Source of the DNA: an uncultured Clostridia bacterium
GTDB taxonomy: Bacteria; Bacillota; Clostridia; TANB77; CAG-508
Assembly: GCA_934167755.1 (NCBI GenBank)
Contig: CAKPLT010000016.1
Location: 1 to 40,769 of the forward strand
Direction of reading: 5' to 3'
DNA length: 40,769 bases
Each line of letters starts with the position of its first letter. The stretch's first letter is position 1. Shown here one piece after another: positions 32,645 to 40,747 of this stretch. Position numbers and translations under genes: made by a program. The notes below the pieces were generated by a model, which saw nothing but the letters and a program-made list of their open reading frames with translations, was not told the origin of the DNA and made no database searches.

Positions 32645-33710
32645 CATAATTGCACATGTTTTCAAAAATACTTTTCACAATTATTAAAACAATTGGTCCA
32701 ACAAGCATTCCCATAACCCCCAATATTTTAAAGCCAGTATACATAGCAATAAGAGTAAAAATCGGATGTATTCCAATTTTTCCACTAACAATTTTAGGTT
32801 CTATAAACTGTCTAACAATAGACATCATTATCCATAAAGTCAAAATTGCCACTCCTAGTTTTAAATCTCCATTTAATGCAGAAATAATTGCCCAAGGTAC
32901 CATAACTGATCCTGAACCTAATATTGGTAAAGCATCTACAAATCCAATTGCCAATGCAATTAACAATGGATATTTTACATTCATTCCTACAAATTTAAAA
33001 ATGTATAATCCTATTACAGAAATAATAAATGATATCAATATTAATATCATTTGTGCTTTTAAATATCCTCCAAGATTTCTAGTTATTTCTTTTATGTGTA
33101 TTCCTATTTTTTGAACCCATTTTTTAGACATATGTTGTTCCATAAAGTCTAAAATATATATTCTATCTGTGCATATAAAGTATAAAGAAAGTATTGTTAT
33201 TACTGTATATATTCCAATTGTTGGAATTGATGTTACCATATCTATTAATCCTGTTAAAAAACTTGTTAACCATTTTGATACCTTTACTAAAAGTTCTTTT
33301 GATGTATCTTGCATTAAATTTAAAACATTCTTTGATACACTTATTTTAGTTATATTCATTTTTCCAATCATATCTTGAATTTGAGTATATGCTTTATCTA
33401 TATAGATATTTAATGCTTGTAATAAATTTGTAGATTCTGAAATTAATGCAGTTGTTCCCCATATTATACTTCCTATTATAATTGAAAATACTATTGCAAA
33501 GATTATTATCGAGCTCATCTTTCGCGTCATTTTAGTCTTTTTCATTAAATATTTTATAGCAGGCTCAATCATTAATGATATTAAAAATGCTATTAAAAAT
33601 GGCATATAAAAAATTGACATTTTGATTCCTATGTATATCACAATAATTATTAAAACTATATTTAATACTTTTCTTATCATTTTATAAATATAATTTAAAT
33701 CTTCTGACAT
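32619..33710 (-). CDS. ytvI: AI-2E family membrane protein, YtvI-like
   Basis: 363 residues with about seven or eight membrane helices: paired N-terminal helices (17-55), a soluble amphipathic stretch (90-150), and the C-terminal bundle with DALPILGSGSVMVPWAIISA, QFIEPKIVSGKIGIHPIFTL and VGPIVLIIVKSIFE. This is the AI-2E transporter family, and the layout fits YtvI, a sporulation-linked member of unknown substrate. The last ten codons (NYVPGPKFPL) are encoded by the GGGACCGGGTACA repeat, so insertion of that repeat rewrote the C-terminus. Confidence 0.85.
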   Translation of the reverse strand: MSEDLNYIYKMIRKVLNIVLIIIVIYIGIKMSIFYMPFLIAFLISLMIEPAIKYLMKKTKMTRKMSSIIIFAIVFSIIIGSIIWGTTALISESTNLLQALNIYIDKAYTQIQDMIGKMNITKISVSKNVLNLMQDTSKELLVKVSKWLTSFLTGLIDMVTSIPTIGIYTVITILSLYFICTDRIYILDFMEQHMSKKWVQKIGIHIKEITRNLGGYLKAQMILILISFIISVIGLYIFKFVGMNVKYPLLIALAIGFVDALPILGSGSVMVPWAIISALNGDLKLGVAILTLWIMMSIVRQFIEPKIVSGKIGIHPIFTLIAMYTGFKILGVMGMLVGPIVLIIVKSIFENMCNYVPGPKFPL

Positions 33711-33748
33711 ATTTCCTCTTTTCTATGTAATAGATTCTTACAATATGT

Positions 33749-33783
33749 AATATTGAGAATATAAATTTAATATTCTCAATATT
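33749..33783. terminator. 14-bp inverted repeat between CBS gene and ytvI
   Basis: AATATTGAGAATAT (33749-33762) pairs exactly with ATATTCTCAATATT (33770-33783). T-rich DNA follows on the plus side; on the minus side there is no U-run, so it may be a weak terminator for the CBS gene or a binding site. Confidence 0.5.
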
Positions 33784-33813
33784 TTTTATATTTTTAATTT
33801 TTAGCATATATAA

Positions 33814-34260
33814 TTAGCCATTATTTTTAGTTTGTCCACCACATCCACATATATCTTCTACTGTATTACAAAAATGATCTTCTCCTGTTTCAGCATTGTA
33901 TTGTGCTAAATCCCCAAGTGTTAATATTCCTATTACCTTGTCATTATCTACAACAGGTATTCTTCTAATTTGGTTTGATGCCATTTTCTGTTCAGCATCC
34001 CATACATCGTCATTTTCATTACAAGTACATACATTACATGTCATTATTTCACTTGCAGATGTATTTTGAGCGTCTTTATCACATGCTATAGTTCTTAATA
34101 TTATATCTCTGTCTGTAATCATACCTACAATACAATTATTTTGATCACATACAGGAACACATCCAATATGATTTTTGTTCATTAATTTTGCTATTTCATT
34201 TACCTTTGTTTCTAGCTTTACACAACAAACATCTCCACACATACAATCTTTTACTTTCAT
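33814..34260 (-). CDS. CBS-domain pair protein, Cys-rich
   Basis: 148 residues made of two CBS motifs: VKDCMCGDVCCVKLETKVNE, IGCVPVCDQNNCIVGMITDR, DIILRTIACD for the first, and ASEIMTCNVCTCNENDDVWD, IRRIPVVDNDKVIGILTLGD for the second. CBS pairs sense adenosine nucleotides. Unusual is the number of Cys residues (about 17), including CxxxCC and a CGCGG tail, which might bind metal or respond to redox. Divergent from the PHP gene, with AGGAG before the start. Confidence 0.85.
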   Translation of the reverse strand: MKVKDCMCGDVCCVKLETKVNEIAKLMNKNHIGCVPVCDQNNCIVGMITDRDIILRTIACDKDAQNTSASEIMTCNVCTCNENDDVWDAEQKMASNQIRRIPVVDNDKVIGILTLGDLAQYNAETGEDHFCNTVEDICGCGGQTKNNG

Positions 34261-34406
34261 ACCAATATACTCCTTTTTTATTTTTTGAGAATTTTATTTC
34301 TCTTTTATATTTTAGTCAGAATCATTAATATTATTCATCTATTTTTAGTATATTCCTTTACTTATAGTTCCAAAAGTGCTATTATACTCCCAAAGGAGAA
34401 TTTTAT

Positions 34407-35291
34407 ATGATAGATTTACATATGCATACAACTTATTCAGATGGCACTGAAAGTTGTACAACAGTTTTAAAAAAATGCCAAGAAAAAAATTTAAGTTATA
34501 TTTCAATAACAGACCATAATACAGCATTAGCTTATGAAGAACTTGAAAAACTTGATGTAAAATCACTTTTCACTGGGAAAATCATTCCAGGAATTGAACT
34601 TAATACAAAAGCTTTAAATATTCCAATTGAAATTTTAGGTTATGGAATTGACTATAAAAAAATGAACGAACTAGTAAAAGATATTTATATTTCTGCTACT
34701 GAAAGAAATACCATTGAAGTACGAAGATTATATGACAAATGTATAGAAGCTGGTATTCTACTTGACCAAAATTGTCTTGATAATTATAGGTCTGAAATGT
34801 TTGCTTCTGTATTTTTTCACAATGAGATTACTAAACATAAAGAAAATAAAAAATTATTATCTCCAGAAGCTTGGGATTCAAGTAAAATTTTTTATAGACA
34901 ATATATGTCTGATCCAAAAACAAAACTATATGTGGAAATGGACGACTTTGTACCAAATTTTGAAACTGCAAGTAATTTAGTTCGTCAAGCAGGAGGGTTA
35001 GTTTTTGTACCTCACATTTTCGAATATAAAAAAAATGCTGAACCAATTTTAAATTATATTTTAGATAATTTTAATATTGACGGTATTGAATGTTATTATA
35101 CAACTTTTACACCTGCCCAACATAATAGACTTATAAAACTTTGTGCTGAACGAAATCTGTTCGTTTCTGGTGGTACTGATTTTCATGGTAAAATTAAGCC
35201 AGATGTTGATATTGGTGTAGGATATGGGAATATGCAAATTCCAAACAATATTATCAATTCTTGGAAAAATAATGTCGAAATTTGGCAATAA
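34407..35291 (+). CDS. PHP-domain phosphoesterase
   Basis: 294 residues. PHP motif I IDLHMHTTYSDGT (H5, H7, D12), motif II ITDHNTALAYEEL near 40-52, IPGIELNTK with E72, motif III VFVPHIFEYK, and GGTDFHG near 267-273 as motif IV. This trinuclear-metal site is found in nucleotide 3',5'-bisphosphate phosphatases (TrpH/RnmV type) and histidinol-phosphatase relatives; the substrate cannot be read from sequence. AAAGGAG is 8 nt upstream of the ATG. Followed 4 nt later by the promoter of the next gene. Confidence 0.85.
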   Translation: MIDLHMHTTYSDGTESCTTVLKKCQEKNLSYISITDHNTALAYEELEKLDVKSLFTGKIIPGIELNTKALNIPIEILGYGIDYKKMNELVKDIYISATERNTIEVRRLYDKCIEAGILLDQNCLDNYRSEMFASVFFHNEITKHKENKKLLSPEAWDSSKIFYRQYMSDPKTKLYVEMDDFVPNFETASNLVRQAGGLVFVPHIFEYKKNAEPILNYILDNFNIDGIECYYTTFTPAQHNRLIKLCAERNLFVSGGTDFHGKIKPDVDIGVGYGNMQIPNNIINSWKNNVEIWQ

Positions 35292-35294
35292 AAT

Positions 35295-35323
35295 TTGACA
35301 TAATTTAAAATGTATTATATAAT
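35295..35323 (+). promoter_or_regulatory. consensus sigma-A promoter
   Basis: TTGACA at 35295-35300, 17-bp spacer, TATAAT at 35318-35323: a perfect consensus. A small hairpin GTTGA/TCAAC lies in the leader at about 35363-35377, before GAGGAGG. Confidence 0.9.
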
Positions 35324-35394
35324 ATTTATATTAGCACATTAAATTATTCAATCTATTTATAGGTTGAAAATCTCAACTACGAGGAGGATTTTAC

Positions 35395-36027
35395 ATGAAG
35401 AAAAAAACATTATGGATAGTAGTAACTGGTCTTGATGGCTCAGGCAAAACTAGTCTTGTTGACAATTTAGCTAGTTGGCTAAACGAAAAAAATCTTAAAG
35501 TTATGCGAGATAGATTCCCACATGACCGGTATTTAGTCAAAGATTTGCTTAACAAATCTAAAGACAGGTATACTGACCGCTTACTCTTTGCCTTGGATAA
35601 TCGTCTTTTTGGCACTGAGTTACAGGAAGTAATCAATTCTGGGGAATATGATATAATCATCACTCAGCGTGGATTTCTTGACAGTTTCGTTCATGGAGCT
35701 GTTCAGGGATTTTCATATTCCTGGATTGGAGAACTTAATCAGATATCAGATTTACCAAAATGCGATATTATGGTTCATATGGTCTGCGAAGCTCGTACAG
35801 CATATTCAAGAATATGTGACGATCCTGATGCAGACAAGTTTGAATATCCAGCTTACATTGATAAGCAGGAACGCGAAACCAGAAAGGCTTACGCAGAAGT
35901 CGTATCTGGAACTAATCTTGAGCTTGAGCATTTCAAGAATTCAAAAAATATTTATATTGACTCTACACAGATGTCAATTGAAGAAGTTTTTGAATTTACA
36001 AAAAGAAAACTTGAAGATATCCTCTAA
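35395..36027 (+). CDS. thymidylate-kinase-like P-loop kinase
   Basis: 210 residues of the Tmk fold. P-loop VVTGLDGSGKTSLVDNLA at 9-26, MRDRFPHDRYLVKDLL (the RFP of the Tmk family), YTDRLLFALDNRLF, and TQRGFLDSFVHGAVQGFSYS in place of the DRY motif. The lid region is SRICDDPDADKFEYPAYIDK. Codon use is richer in GC than in its neighbours (CGC, GGC, CAG are frequent), which hints at a separate origin. The substrate may be a nucleotide other than dTMP, because the DRY motif reads QRG. Strong promoter and terminator; monocistronic. Confidence 0.75.
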   Translation: MKKKTLWIVVTGLDGSGKTSLVDNLASWLNEKNLKVMRDRFPHDRYLVKDLLNKSKDRYTDRLLFALDNRLFGTELQEVINSGEYDIIITQRGFLDSFVHGAVQGFSYSWIGELNQISDLPKCDIMVHMVCEARTAYSRICDDPDADKFEYPAYIDKQERETRKAYAEVVSGTNLELEHFKNSKNIYIDSTQMSIEEVFEFTKRKLEDIL

Positions 36028-36030
36028 TAA

Positions 36031-36060
36031 AATGGGACCTACTTTAGGTCCCATTTTTTT
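36031..36060. terminator. bidirectional terminator
   Basis: AATGGGACCT (36031-36040) and AGGTCCCATT (36046-36055) form a 10-bp stem with a 5-nt loop, then a T-run. It ends the kinase transcript, and its far end touches the stop of the convergent ClpX-like gene at 36059. Confidence 0.92.
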
Positions 36061-37225
36061 ATGACAACTCATATTTTGTATTGTCTTCAACAATCTCTAA
36101 ATCCAACTTACAATTGGTATACTTATTAGGATTTGCAAGAACATCATACAAAATATTTTCAAAAATGTAATTAACTGTGTTGCTAAGCTCTCGTGCGCCT
36201 GTGTCAAGTGCCAAAGACTTTTCAGCAATAAGTTCAAAAAGCTTTCCATTATAAGTCAATGTAATACCTTTTTCTCTTAACTCTGCTTGATACTTTCTAA
36301 AAACAGATAGTTTTGATTTTTTTAATATCATTGCTAAATCTTGTTTTGTTAACTTATTCATTTCTATTATAGTATCAATTCTTCCGACAAATTCTTCAGG
36401 CATACCGTATTTAACTAAGTCCTGTTTCAAAAATTTTGATTTCTGAGTATTTTTTTCTTCATTTTCTTTGTTATAAAATCCTAATGCATTTTTGTTTAAC
36501 CTTTTGTCTCTGATTTTATCCATTCCTGAAAATGCTCCCAAAAATATTATAGTAATATTCTTAGTATCAAAATCAATTAATTCTTCTGAAAATGGGTCTG
36601 ACGGGTCTGGTATTTTTATTCTTGTTCCTTCAATAATCTTAAGCAAACTTTTAAGTACTTCTACTCCTGCAACATCATGTTCCCCATGTTCTGCTTTTTT
36701 ATCAATTTCATCAATAATAATGATACCATTTTGTGCTCTTTCAAAATCAAATTGCGCATTTTCCAAAAGATTATAAATCATATCATTTACATCTGCACCA
36801 TAATATCCCTCTTGAGTATATTTGGTAGCATCTTCTATTGTATATGGAATGTGTAATCTTTTTGTAATTTGTTCAATCATAGCCGTTTTTCCAGTTCCGC
36901 TATTTCCAATAATTAATACATTTGATTTAATTGTTTTAAAGACTTTTGCTCTGTATATAGCAGTGATAATTTGTCTTACCTGTTTATCCTGCCCAATGAT
37001 ACATTGTAAAACATCTCTTTCTAATCGTCTAATTTCTGGTAATCTTTTATTCTTTTTTAACATATTGCTACCATTTTTGTTATTAACCATTCCAGAGCCA
37101 AATTCGCTTCCTTTATTGTTTTTTACTTTCACTTTGGCTCCTTTTGCTGCTTTTTCTATTTTCTTTTCAATAGATTCGTCCCCTTTACAAGTTAAATACC
37201 GCTGTTGTAAATCTTTTCTTGTCAT
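36059..37225 (-). CDS. ClpX-like AAA+ ATPase without zinc domain
   Basis: 388 residues. The first 70 are a Lys/Asn-rich tail (KKIEKAAKGAKVKVKNNKGS), not the ClpX zinc-binding domain. The AAA+ core is ClpX-like: CIIGQDKQVRQI, Walker A IGNSGTGKTAMIEQ, pore loop EGYYGADVNDMI (ClpX GYVG), Walker B IIIIDEIDKKA, sensor-1 region IFLGAFSGMDKI, GMPEEFVGRIDTI with the Arg finger, and DTGARELSNTVNYIFENIL with the sensor-2 Arg. An LGFYN segment sits where ClpX has its ClpP-docking IGF loop. Probably an unfoldase for a private substrate; partner protease not evident. Start after AAGGAGG; promoter at 37308-37336. Confidence 0.85.
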   Translation of the reverse strand: MTRKDLQQRYLTCKGDESIEKKIEKAAKGAKVKVKNNKGSEFGSGMVNNKNGSNMLKKNKRLPEIRRLERDVLQCIIGQDKQVRQIITAIYRAKVFKTIKSNVLIIGNSGTGKTAMIEQITKRLHIPYTIEDATKYTQEGYYGADVNDMIYNLLENAQFDFERAQNGIIIIDEIDKKAEHGEHDVAGVEVLKSLLKIIEGTRIKIPDPSDPFSEELIDFDTKNITIIFLGAFSGMDKIRDKRLNKNALGFYNKENEEKNTQKSKFLKQDLVKYGMPEEFVGRIDTIIEMNKLTKQDLAMILKKSKLSVFRKYQAELREKGITLTYNGKLFELIAEKSLALDTGARELSNTVNYIFENILYDVLANPNKYTNCKLDLEIVEDNTKYELS

Positions 37226-37257
37226 AATTTTTCCTCCTTACCTTAATATGGTAATTT

Positions 37258-37286
37258 ACACATTGATTATTTCATTCAATGTGTAT
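37258..37286 (-). promoter_or_regulatory. operator-like inverted repeat upstream of the ClpX-like gene
   Basis: TACACATTGA (37258-37267) and TCAATGTGTA (37277-37286) are perfect complements around a 9-nt spacer. It lies between the promoter and the start codon, so it could be a repressor site or a leader hairpin. A related GATACACAT occurs inside the promoter spacer. Confidence 0.55.
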
Positions 37287-37307
37287 CAAAAATAAATATC
37301 ATAATTA

Positions 37308-37336
37308 TTTTATCATGTGTATCATATTATGTCAAT
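37308..37336 (-). promoter_or_regulatory. sigma-A promoter of the ClpX-like gene
   Basis: On the minus strand TTGACA (37336-37331), 17-bp spacer, TAAAAT (37313-37308), about 85 nt before the start codon. Confidence 0.85.
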
Positions 37337-37341
37337 GTTTT

Positions 37342-37370
37342 TACCATTAATGAGTGTCCCTACTGGTAAC
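37342..37370. repeat. 29-bp interspersed repeat, copy 3
   Basis: Identical over 29 bp to 2651-2679. It lies six bases upstream of the -35 box of the ClpX-like gene and 10 bp after the stop of the next gene (37381). Confidence 0.9.
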
Positions 37371-37380
37371 TTTTTAAATA

Positions 37381-38040
37381 TTAGTATTCATATAAGTCAT
37401 ATCCATCATCTAATGAAGCAAAATATTCTCTATTGTTATATAATTCCATATCACCTCTTGGCTGTGGTCTCATTGGAGGTCTTATCGGTGGACGCATAGG
37501 AGGTCTCATTGGTGGGTGAGGTGGTCTAGGCCCAATTGGTGGTCTTCCTGGAAATCCTGGTCTGCCTATTAACTCTCTTAACAATAAAATAGTTATTAAG
37601 TCTCTTAATGCGGAATTATTTACAACTCTTTGCCTGCTTCCGCTTTCTTCTGCTTTTTTATTTAAAGTTGTTACAGTTTTTGTTTCTTTGTTTTCTTTAC
37701 TTTCATTTCCTCTACTTTGTATAATTTCATTATCTTCTATTGCATAATAAATTTCATCTGCCATTGTTTCTATTACTTCTCTAGTAATTGGTCTTGTATT
37801 TTGTGAACAAGCTCTTTGTACCATTGGATAAATAATTCTATATATATCAGGATAACATTTTTCTAGTTCTTGCATTTGTATATTGCTCATCGCTGTCATA
37901 GGTGACATTGTAGGTACAGCATAAGAATCATATCTTTCATAATTATCATAGTTTATGTTATTGTATGTATTTGGATAATTATTCATTCCTTGGTAACCTA
38001 GTACACTTCTCATATAGTCTTCATATAATGAATCATTCAT
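37381..38040 (-). CDS. Pro/Arg-rich hypothetical protein, possibly spore coat
   Basis: 219 residues. N-terminal 60 are Tyr/Asn-rich (NNYPNTYNNINYDNYERYDS). Residues 60-115 are helical with CYPDIYRIIYPMVQRACSQN and ETMADEIYYAIEDNE. Residues 140-155 carry ALRDLITILLLRELIGR. The C-terminus has degenerate PPMRPPIRPP-type repeats between 158 and 192, then a Tyr/Asp-rich tail. Similar composition is typical of spore coat or exosporium proteins of Clostridia, but I recognise no family. Repeats are imperfect at DNA level, so slippage is possible. Confidence 0.6.
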   Translation of the reverse strand: MNDSLYEDYMRSVLGYQGMNNYPNTYNNINYDNYERYDSYAVPTMSPMTAMSNIQMQELEKCYPDIYRIIYPMVQRACSQNTRPITREVIETMADEIYYAIEDNEIIQSRGNESKENKETKTVTTLNKKAEESGSRQRVVNNSALRDLITILLLRELIGRPGFPGRPPIGPRPPHPPMRPPMRPPIRPPMRPQPRGDMELYNNREYFASLDDGYDLYEY

Positions 38041-38135
38041 TTTATTTCTTCCTTTCTTTTGGCATAAAGCCTATAAATTTAATAATACATTATATGTTCT
38101 TAATTTAAATTGGTTACTTATATTTTTTATACAGA

Positions 38136-38335
38136 AAAGCCAAAAACACCTTAAATATAACACCATGAATGAAATGACGAATATGAGCGAAGAAATTTTA
38201 GAAATTCTTATGTAGTTTTATGGTAAGAGTTCACGATAGTGGAAAGGACCCATAAAGCAAATTAGAATTTCTTAAATTTCGTAATGAGTCGAGTCATGTA
38301 ATGAAAGGTTTTATATTTAAGGTGTTTTTGGCTTT
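38136..38335. repeat. giant hairpin element 2 with conserved apical core
   Basis: 200 nt. Outer arms 38136-38160 and 38311-38335 are a perfect 25-bp inverted repeat (AAAGCCAAAAACACCTTAAA and on). The middle is loosely paired, then AGAAATTCTTATG...TTTTATGG pairs with CCATAAA...AGAATTTCT. The apical core 38220-38253 has AAGAGTTCACGATAGTGGAA, identical to element 1, also 34 nt between ATGG and CCAT. The distal arms share nothing with element 1. It starts 19 nt after the murD stop (minus strand). No gene in 38041-38354. Confidence 0.85.
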
Positions 38336-38354
38336 AATTATAAGAAATATTTTT

Positions 38355-39764
38355 TTAATAAAGTTTCATAACTTCTTCTTTAAACTTATCTCCTCTATCA
38401 TACATATCTTTAAACATATCGAAACTCGTACTAGCAGGAGAAAATAAAACAATTTGACCTGGTTTAGCAACTCTTTTGGCAAACTCCAAACTTTGCTCAA
38501 AAGTCTCACACATATGTATATCTAAATGTTTATTTTGTAATTCTAGTTCTTTTTTTACAGCTTCATATATTTTATTAGCTGTTTGACCAATCAAAATTAA
38601 ACATTTTACCTTTTCAACTATAGGTTTCGCAATTGGTGTATAATCTAAATTTTTATCAGCACCACCAGCAATTAAAACAATTTCTTTATCACTAAATGCA
38701 TTTAATGCTGAAATACCTCTAGTTGGTGTTGTACTTGCAGAATCATTATACCATTCAACACCATCAACCTCACGAACTAATTCAAGTCTATGATGAACAC
38801 CTGAAAATTCTTTTATTGTTTCAACAGCTTTATCAGTATCTACTAGCCCTTTCGTTAAAGCCAATGCTGTACAAACATTCTGAAAGTTGTGCATTCCTTT
38901 TAATTTCAAATTTTTTGTATCAACTATATGTCTTCTAATTCCATCTTCACATTCTTTTATTATTCCATCAGAATCTACAATAAAGCCATTCTCTATTTTC
39001 TGCTTACTACTAAACATTATTACTTTTCCATTAGCTTCCATTTTACAAGAATTTGTAATATCATTATCTGCATTTAAAACCAATATTCCATTTTCATTTT
39101 GATATTTAAATATATTTTTCTTTGCATCTATATATTCTTGATAATCTTTATGTATATTTAAATGATTTGGCGTTACATTTGTAATTGCTGCTATTTCTGG
39201 GCTTATATCCATATCCATTAATTGAAAACTACTTAATTCAAGTACAATAATATCATCAGGTTTTATTTCATTTAATTTTGTGAATAATGGTATTCCTATA
39301 TTTCCACCTAGATATACAGTGTATCCTGCATCTTTTAGAATTTGATATGTTAATGTTGTTGTTGTTGTTTTTCCATCACTTCCAGTAATTCCTATAATTT
39401 TGCATTGTGCAATTTTCATAAGTTGTTCAATTTCTGTTGTAACTATTGCTCCTCTATTTTTTTCATCTAAAAGCTCTGGTTTAGTAGGCATACAACTTGG
39501 TGATCTAAATATTAAATCAAATCCTTTTAGATTTTCAAGGTTTCCCTTTCCAAAATAATATTTAAATCCATACTTTCTTATTTTTTCTATTATATTAGAA
39601 TCAAATTTTTCTTCTTCTCTATCATCAAATACTGTTACATCTGCTTGTTTTTGGTATAAATATTCTATTAATGGAATATTACTAACTCCAAGTCCTATAA
39701 CAGCAACCTTTTGTACTTTTAATTTTTTTTCAAAATCTTCTAATTTTTTGTTTTTATATTCCAC
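38355..39764 (-). CDS. murD: UDP-N-acetylmuramoylalanine--D-glutamate ligase MurD
   Basis: 469 residues. Adds D-Glu to UDP-MurNAc-L-Ala in the cytoplasmic stage of peptidoglycan synthesis. Domain 1 VAVIGLGVSNIPLIEYLY near 19-36; ATP loop IIGITGSDGKTTTTTL near 117-132; LELSSFQLMDMD; AITNVTPNHLNIHKDYQEYI; GVHHRLELVREVDGVEWYND with the following SASTTPT; and VLFSPASTSFDMFKDMYDRG at the end. All the usual Mur ligase motifs are present. Its start overlaps the Cmk-like gene by 11 nt. The hairpin element follows the stop. Confidence 0.96.
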   Translation of the reverse strand: MEYKNKKLEDFEKKLKVQKVAVIGLGVSNIPLIEYLYQKQADVTVFDDREEEKFDSNIIEKIRKYGFKYYFGKGNLENLKGFDLIFRSPSCMPTKPELLDEKNRGAIVTTEIEQLMKIAQCKIIGITGSDGKTTTTTLTYQILKDAGYTVYLGGNIGIPLFTKLNEIKPDDIIVLELSSFQLMDMDISPEIAAITNVTPNHLNIHKDYQEYIDAKKNIFKYQNENGILVLNADNDITNSCKMEANGKVIMFSSKQKIENGFIVDSDGIIKECEDGIRRHIVDTKNLKLKGMHNFQNVCTALALTKGLVDTDKAVETIKEFSGVHHRLELVREVDGVEWYNDSASTTPTRGISALNAFSDKEIVLIAGGADKNLDYTPIAKPIVEKVKCLILIGQTANKIYEAVKKELELQNKHLDIHMCETFEQSLEFAKRVAKPGQIVLFSPASTSFDMFKDMYDRGDKFKEEVMKLY

Positions 39765-40434
39765 TTTTTATAGCCTCCTTTATGCATTTCAATACCATTT
39801 GTGCTGACTCTTCCGCATTTTTACAATTTGTTACATCTATTATCTTTGTTTGTGAATATATCTTATAATATCCACTTTTTTCTTGTAATTTATCTCTAGT
39901 TTGTATCATCTCTTTAATTTGCTCTTTTGGTATTTCTTTATTATATTGCATATATTTTCTATTTGTTCTTTCTTCAATTGAAGCATCAATAAAAAAATGC
40001 ATTGTTACATCTGGATACATTTTTACAATGTCTCTTGAGGATAATATTATGTTGTAATTTTTTCTATACTCACCTATTAGATTCTTACCAAATTCATATA
40101 ATTTTGTATTATCTGCTACATTACTTACTTTTGAAACGGCTATTGAAGCTTTTTTTGATTGCAAATCTTTTTCGTCTATTTTTTTACCATTCATATAAAT
40201 AACAGTTTCTCTATTTTCCAATTTTATTTCTATTCCTAATTTTCTCATTATTTCAAACGCATCTAAATTTTCAATATTTTTAATCTTATTTTGCATCATT
40301 CCATATACTATTGCTCTATATATTTCTCCTCCATGTAATATTATTGAATTATGTATATTATTTATCAATTCTCTACATATTGATGTTTTTCCTGCTCCTA
40401 CTGTACCTTCTATTCCTATTACTATATTTTCCAT
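39754..40434 (-). CDS. cytidylate-kinase-like protein
   Basis: 226 residues with the Cmk layout: P-loop IGIEGTVGAGKTSICREL at 6-23, GGEIYRAIVYGMM (Cmk GAMYRA region), LSSRDIVKMYPDVTMHFFIDAS near 131-152 (Cmk GRDIG...PxAxLKxFLTAS), IEERTNRKYMQY, and MIQTRDKLQEKSG (Cmk RDxxDxxR with altered residues). It would phosphorylate CMP/dCMP or a related nucleotide. Changes at GRDIG and RDxxD make the substrate less sure, so no gene symbol is given. Co-transcribed ahead of murD. Confidence 0.75.
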   Translation of the reverse strand: MENIVIGIEGTVGAGKTSICRELINNIHNSIILHGGEIYRAIVYGMMQNKIKNIENLDAFEIMRKLGIEIKLENRETVIYMNGKKIDEKDLQSKKASIAVSKVSNVADNTKLYEFGKNLIGEYRKNYNIILSSRDIVKMYPDVTMHFFIDASIEERTNRKYMQYNKEIPKEQIKEMIQTRDKLQEKSGYYKIYSQTKIIDVTNCKNAEESAQMVLKCIKEAIKSGI

Positions 40435-40570
40435 TAACTGTCCTTTCTAATACTTTTAAAAACTTTCGTTTTAATTATATTCCTTTTTTAATCAAATTAC
40501 AATAATTTCGTATATTTCTTTACTATTAGGGTAAAATATTTTTGTAAAATTGAAATGGAGGTGTTCTTCT

Positions 40571-40669
40571 ATGTCAGAAAAAAATAATAAACACAGCAAA
40601 AATAACAATAGAAATAGCGAAAGCAATAACAATAATAACAATAATAATCAAAAAAATAATAACAGATAG
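40571..40669 (+). CDS. 32-residue Asn-rich peptide
   Basis: ATG at 40571 follows GGAGGTG with 9-nt spacing, and a terminator follows the stop. The product starts MSEKNNKHSKNNNRNSES, then eight Asn in a row, and ends QKNNNR. Half of it is Asn. A ribosome site plus terminator argue for a real small gene; the simple AAT/AAC composition argues for caution. Possibly a small spore or intrinsically disordered protein; no family recognised. Confidence 0.5.
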   Translation: MSEKNNKHSKNNNRNSESNNNNNNNNQKNNNR

Positions 40670-40706
40670 TTTTACTTATGATTAATAAAAAAATGGTTCT
40701 ATAATA

Positions 40707-40747
40707 AATGTTGGGGTGATATAAAAAACCACTTCAACATTTTTTAT
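40707..40747 (+). terminator. rho-independent terminator
   Basis: AATGTTGGGGTG (40707-40718) pairs with CACTTCAACATT (40730-40741), with two G-U pairs, followed by T-rich sequence. It ends the small Asn-rich gene. Confidence 0.8.

Noticed and set aside
37470..37560. Pro/Arg repeat tract as a tandem-repeat (collagen-like) gene
   Set aside because: There is no GlyXY periodicity; it is a degenerate PPMRP-type tract inside one reading frame.
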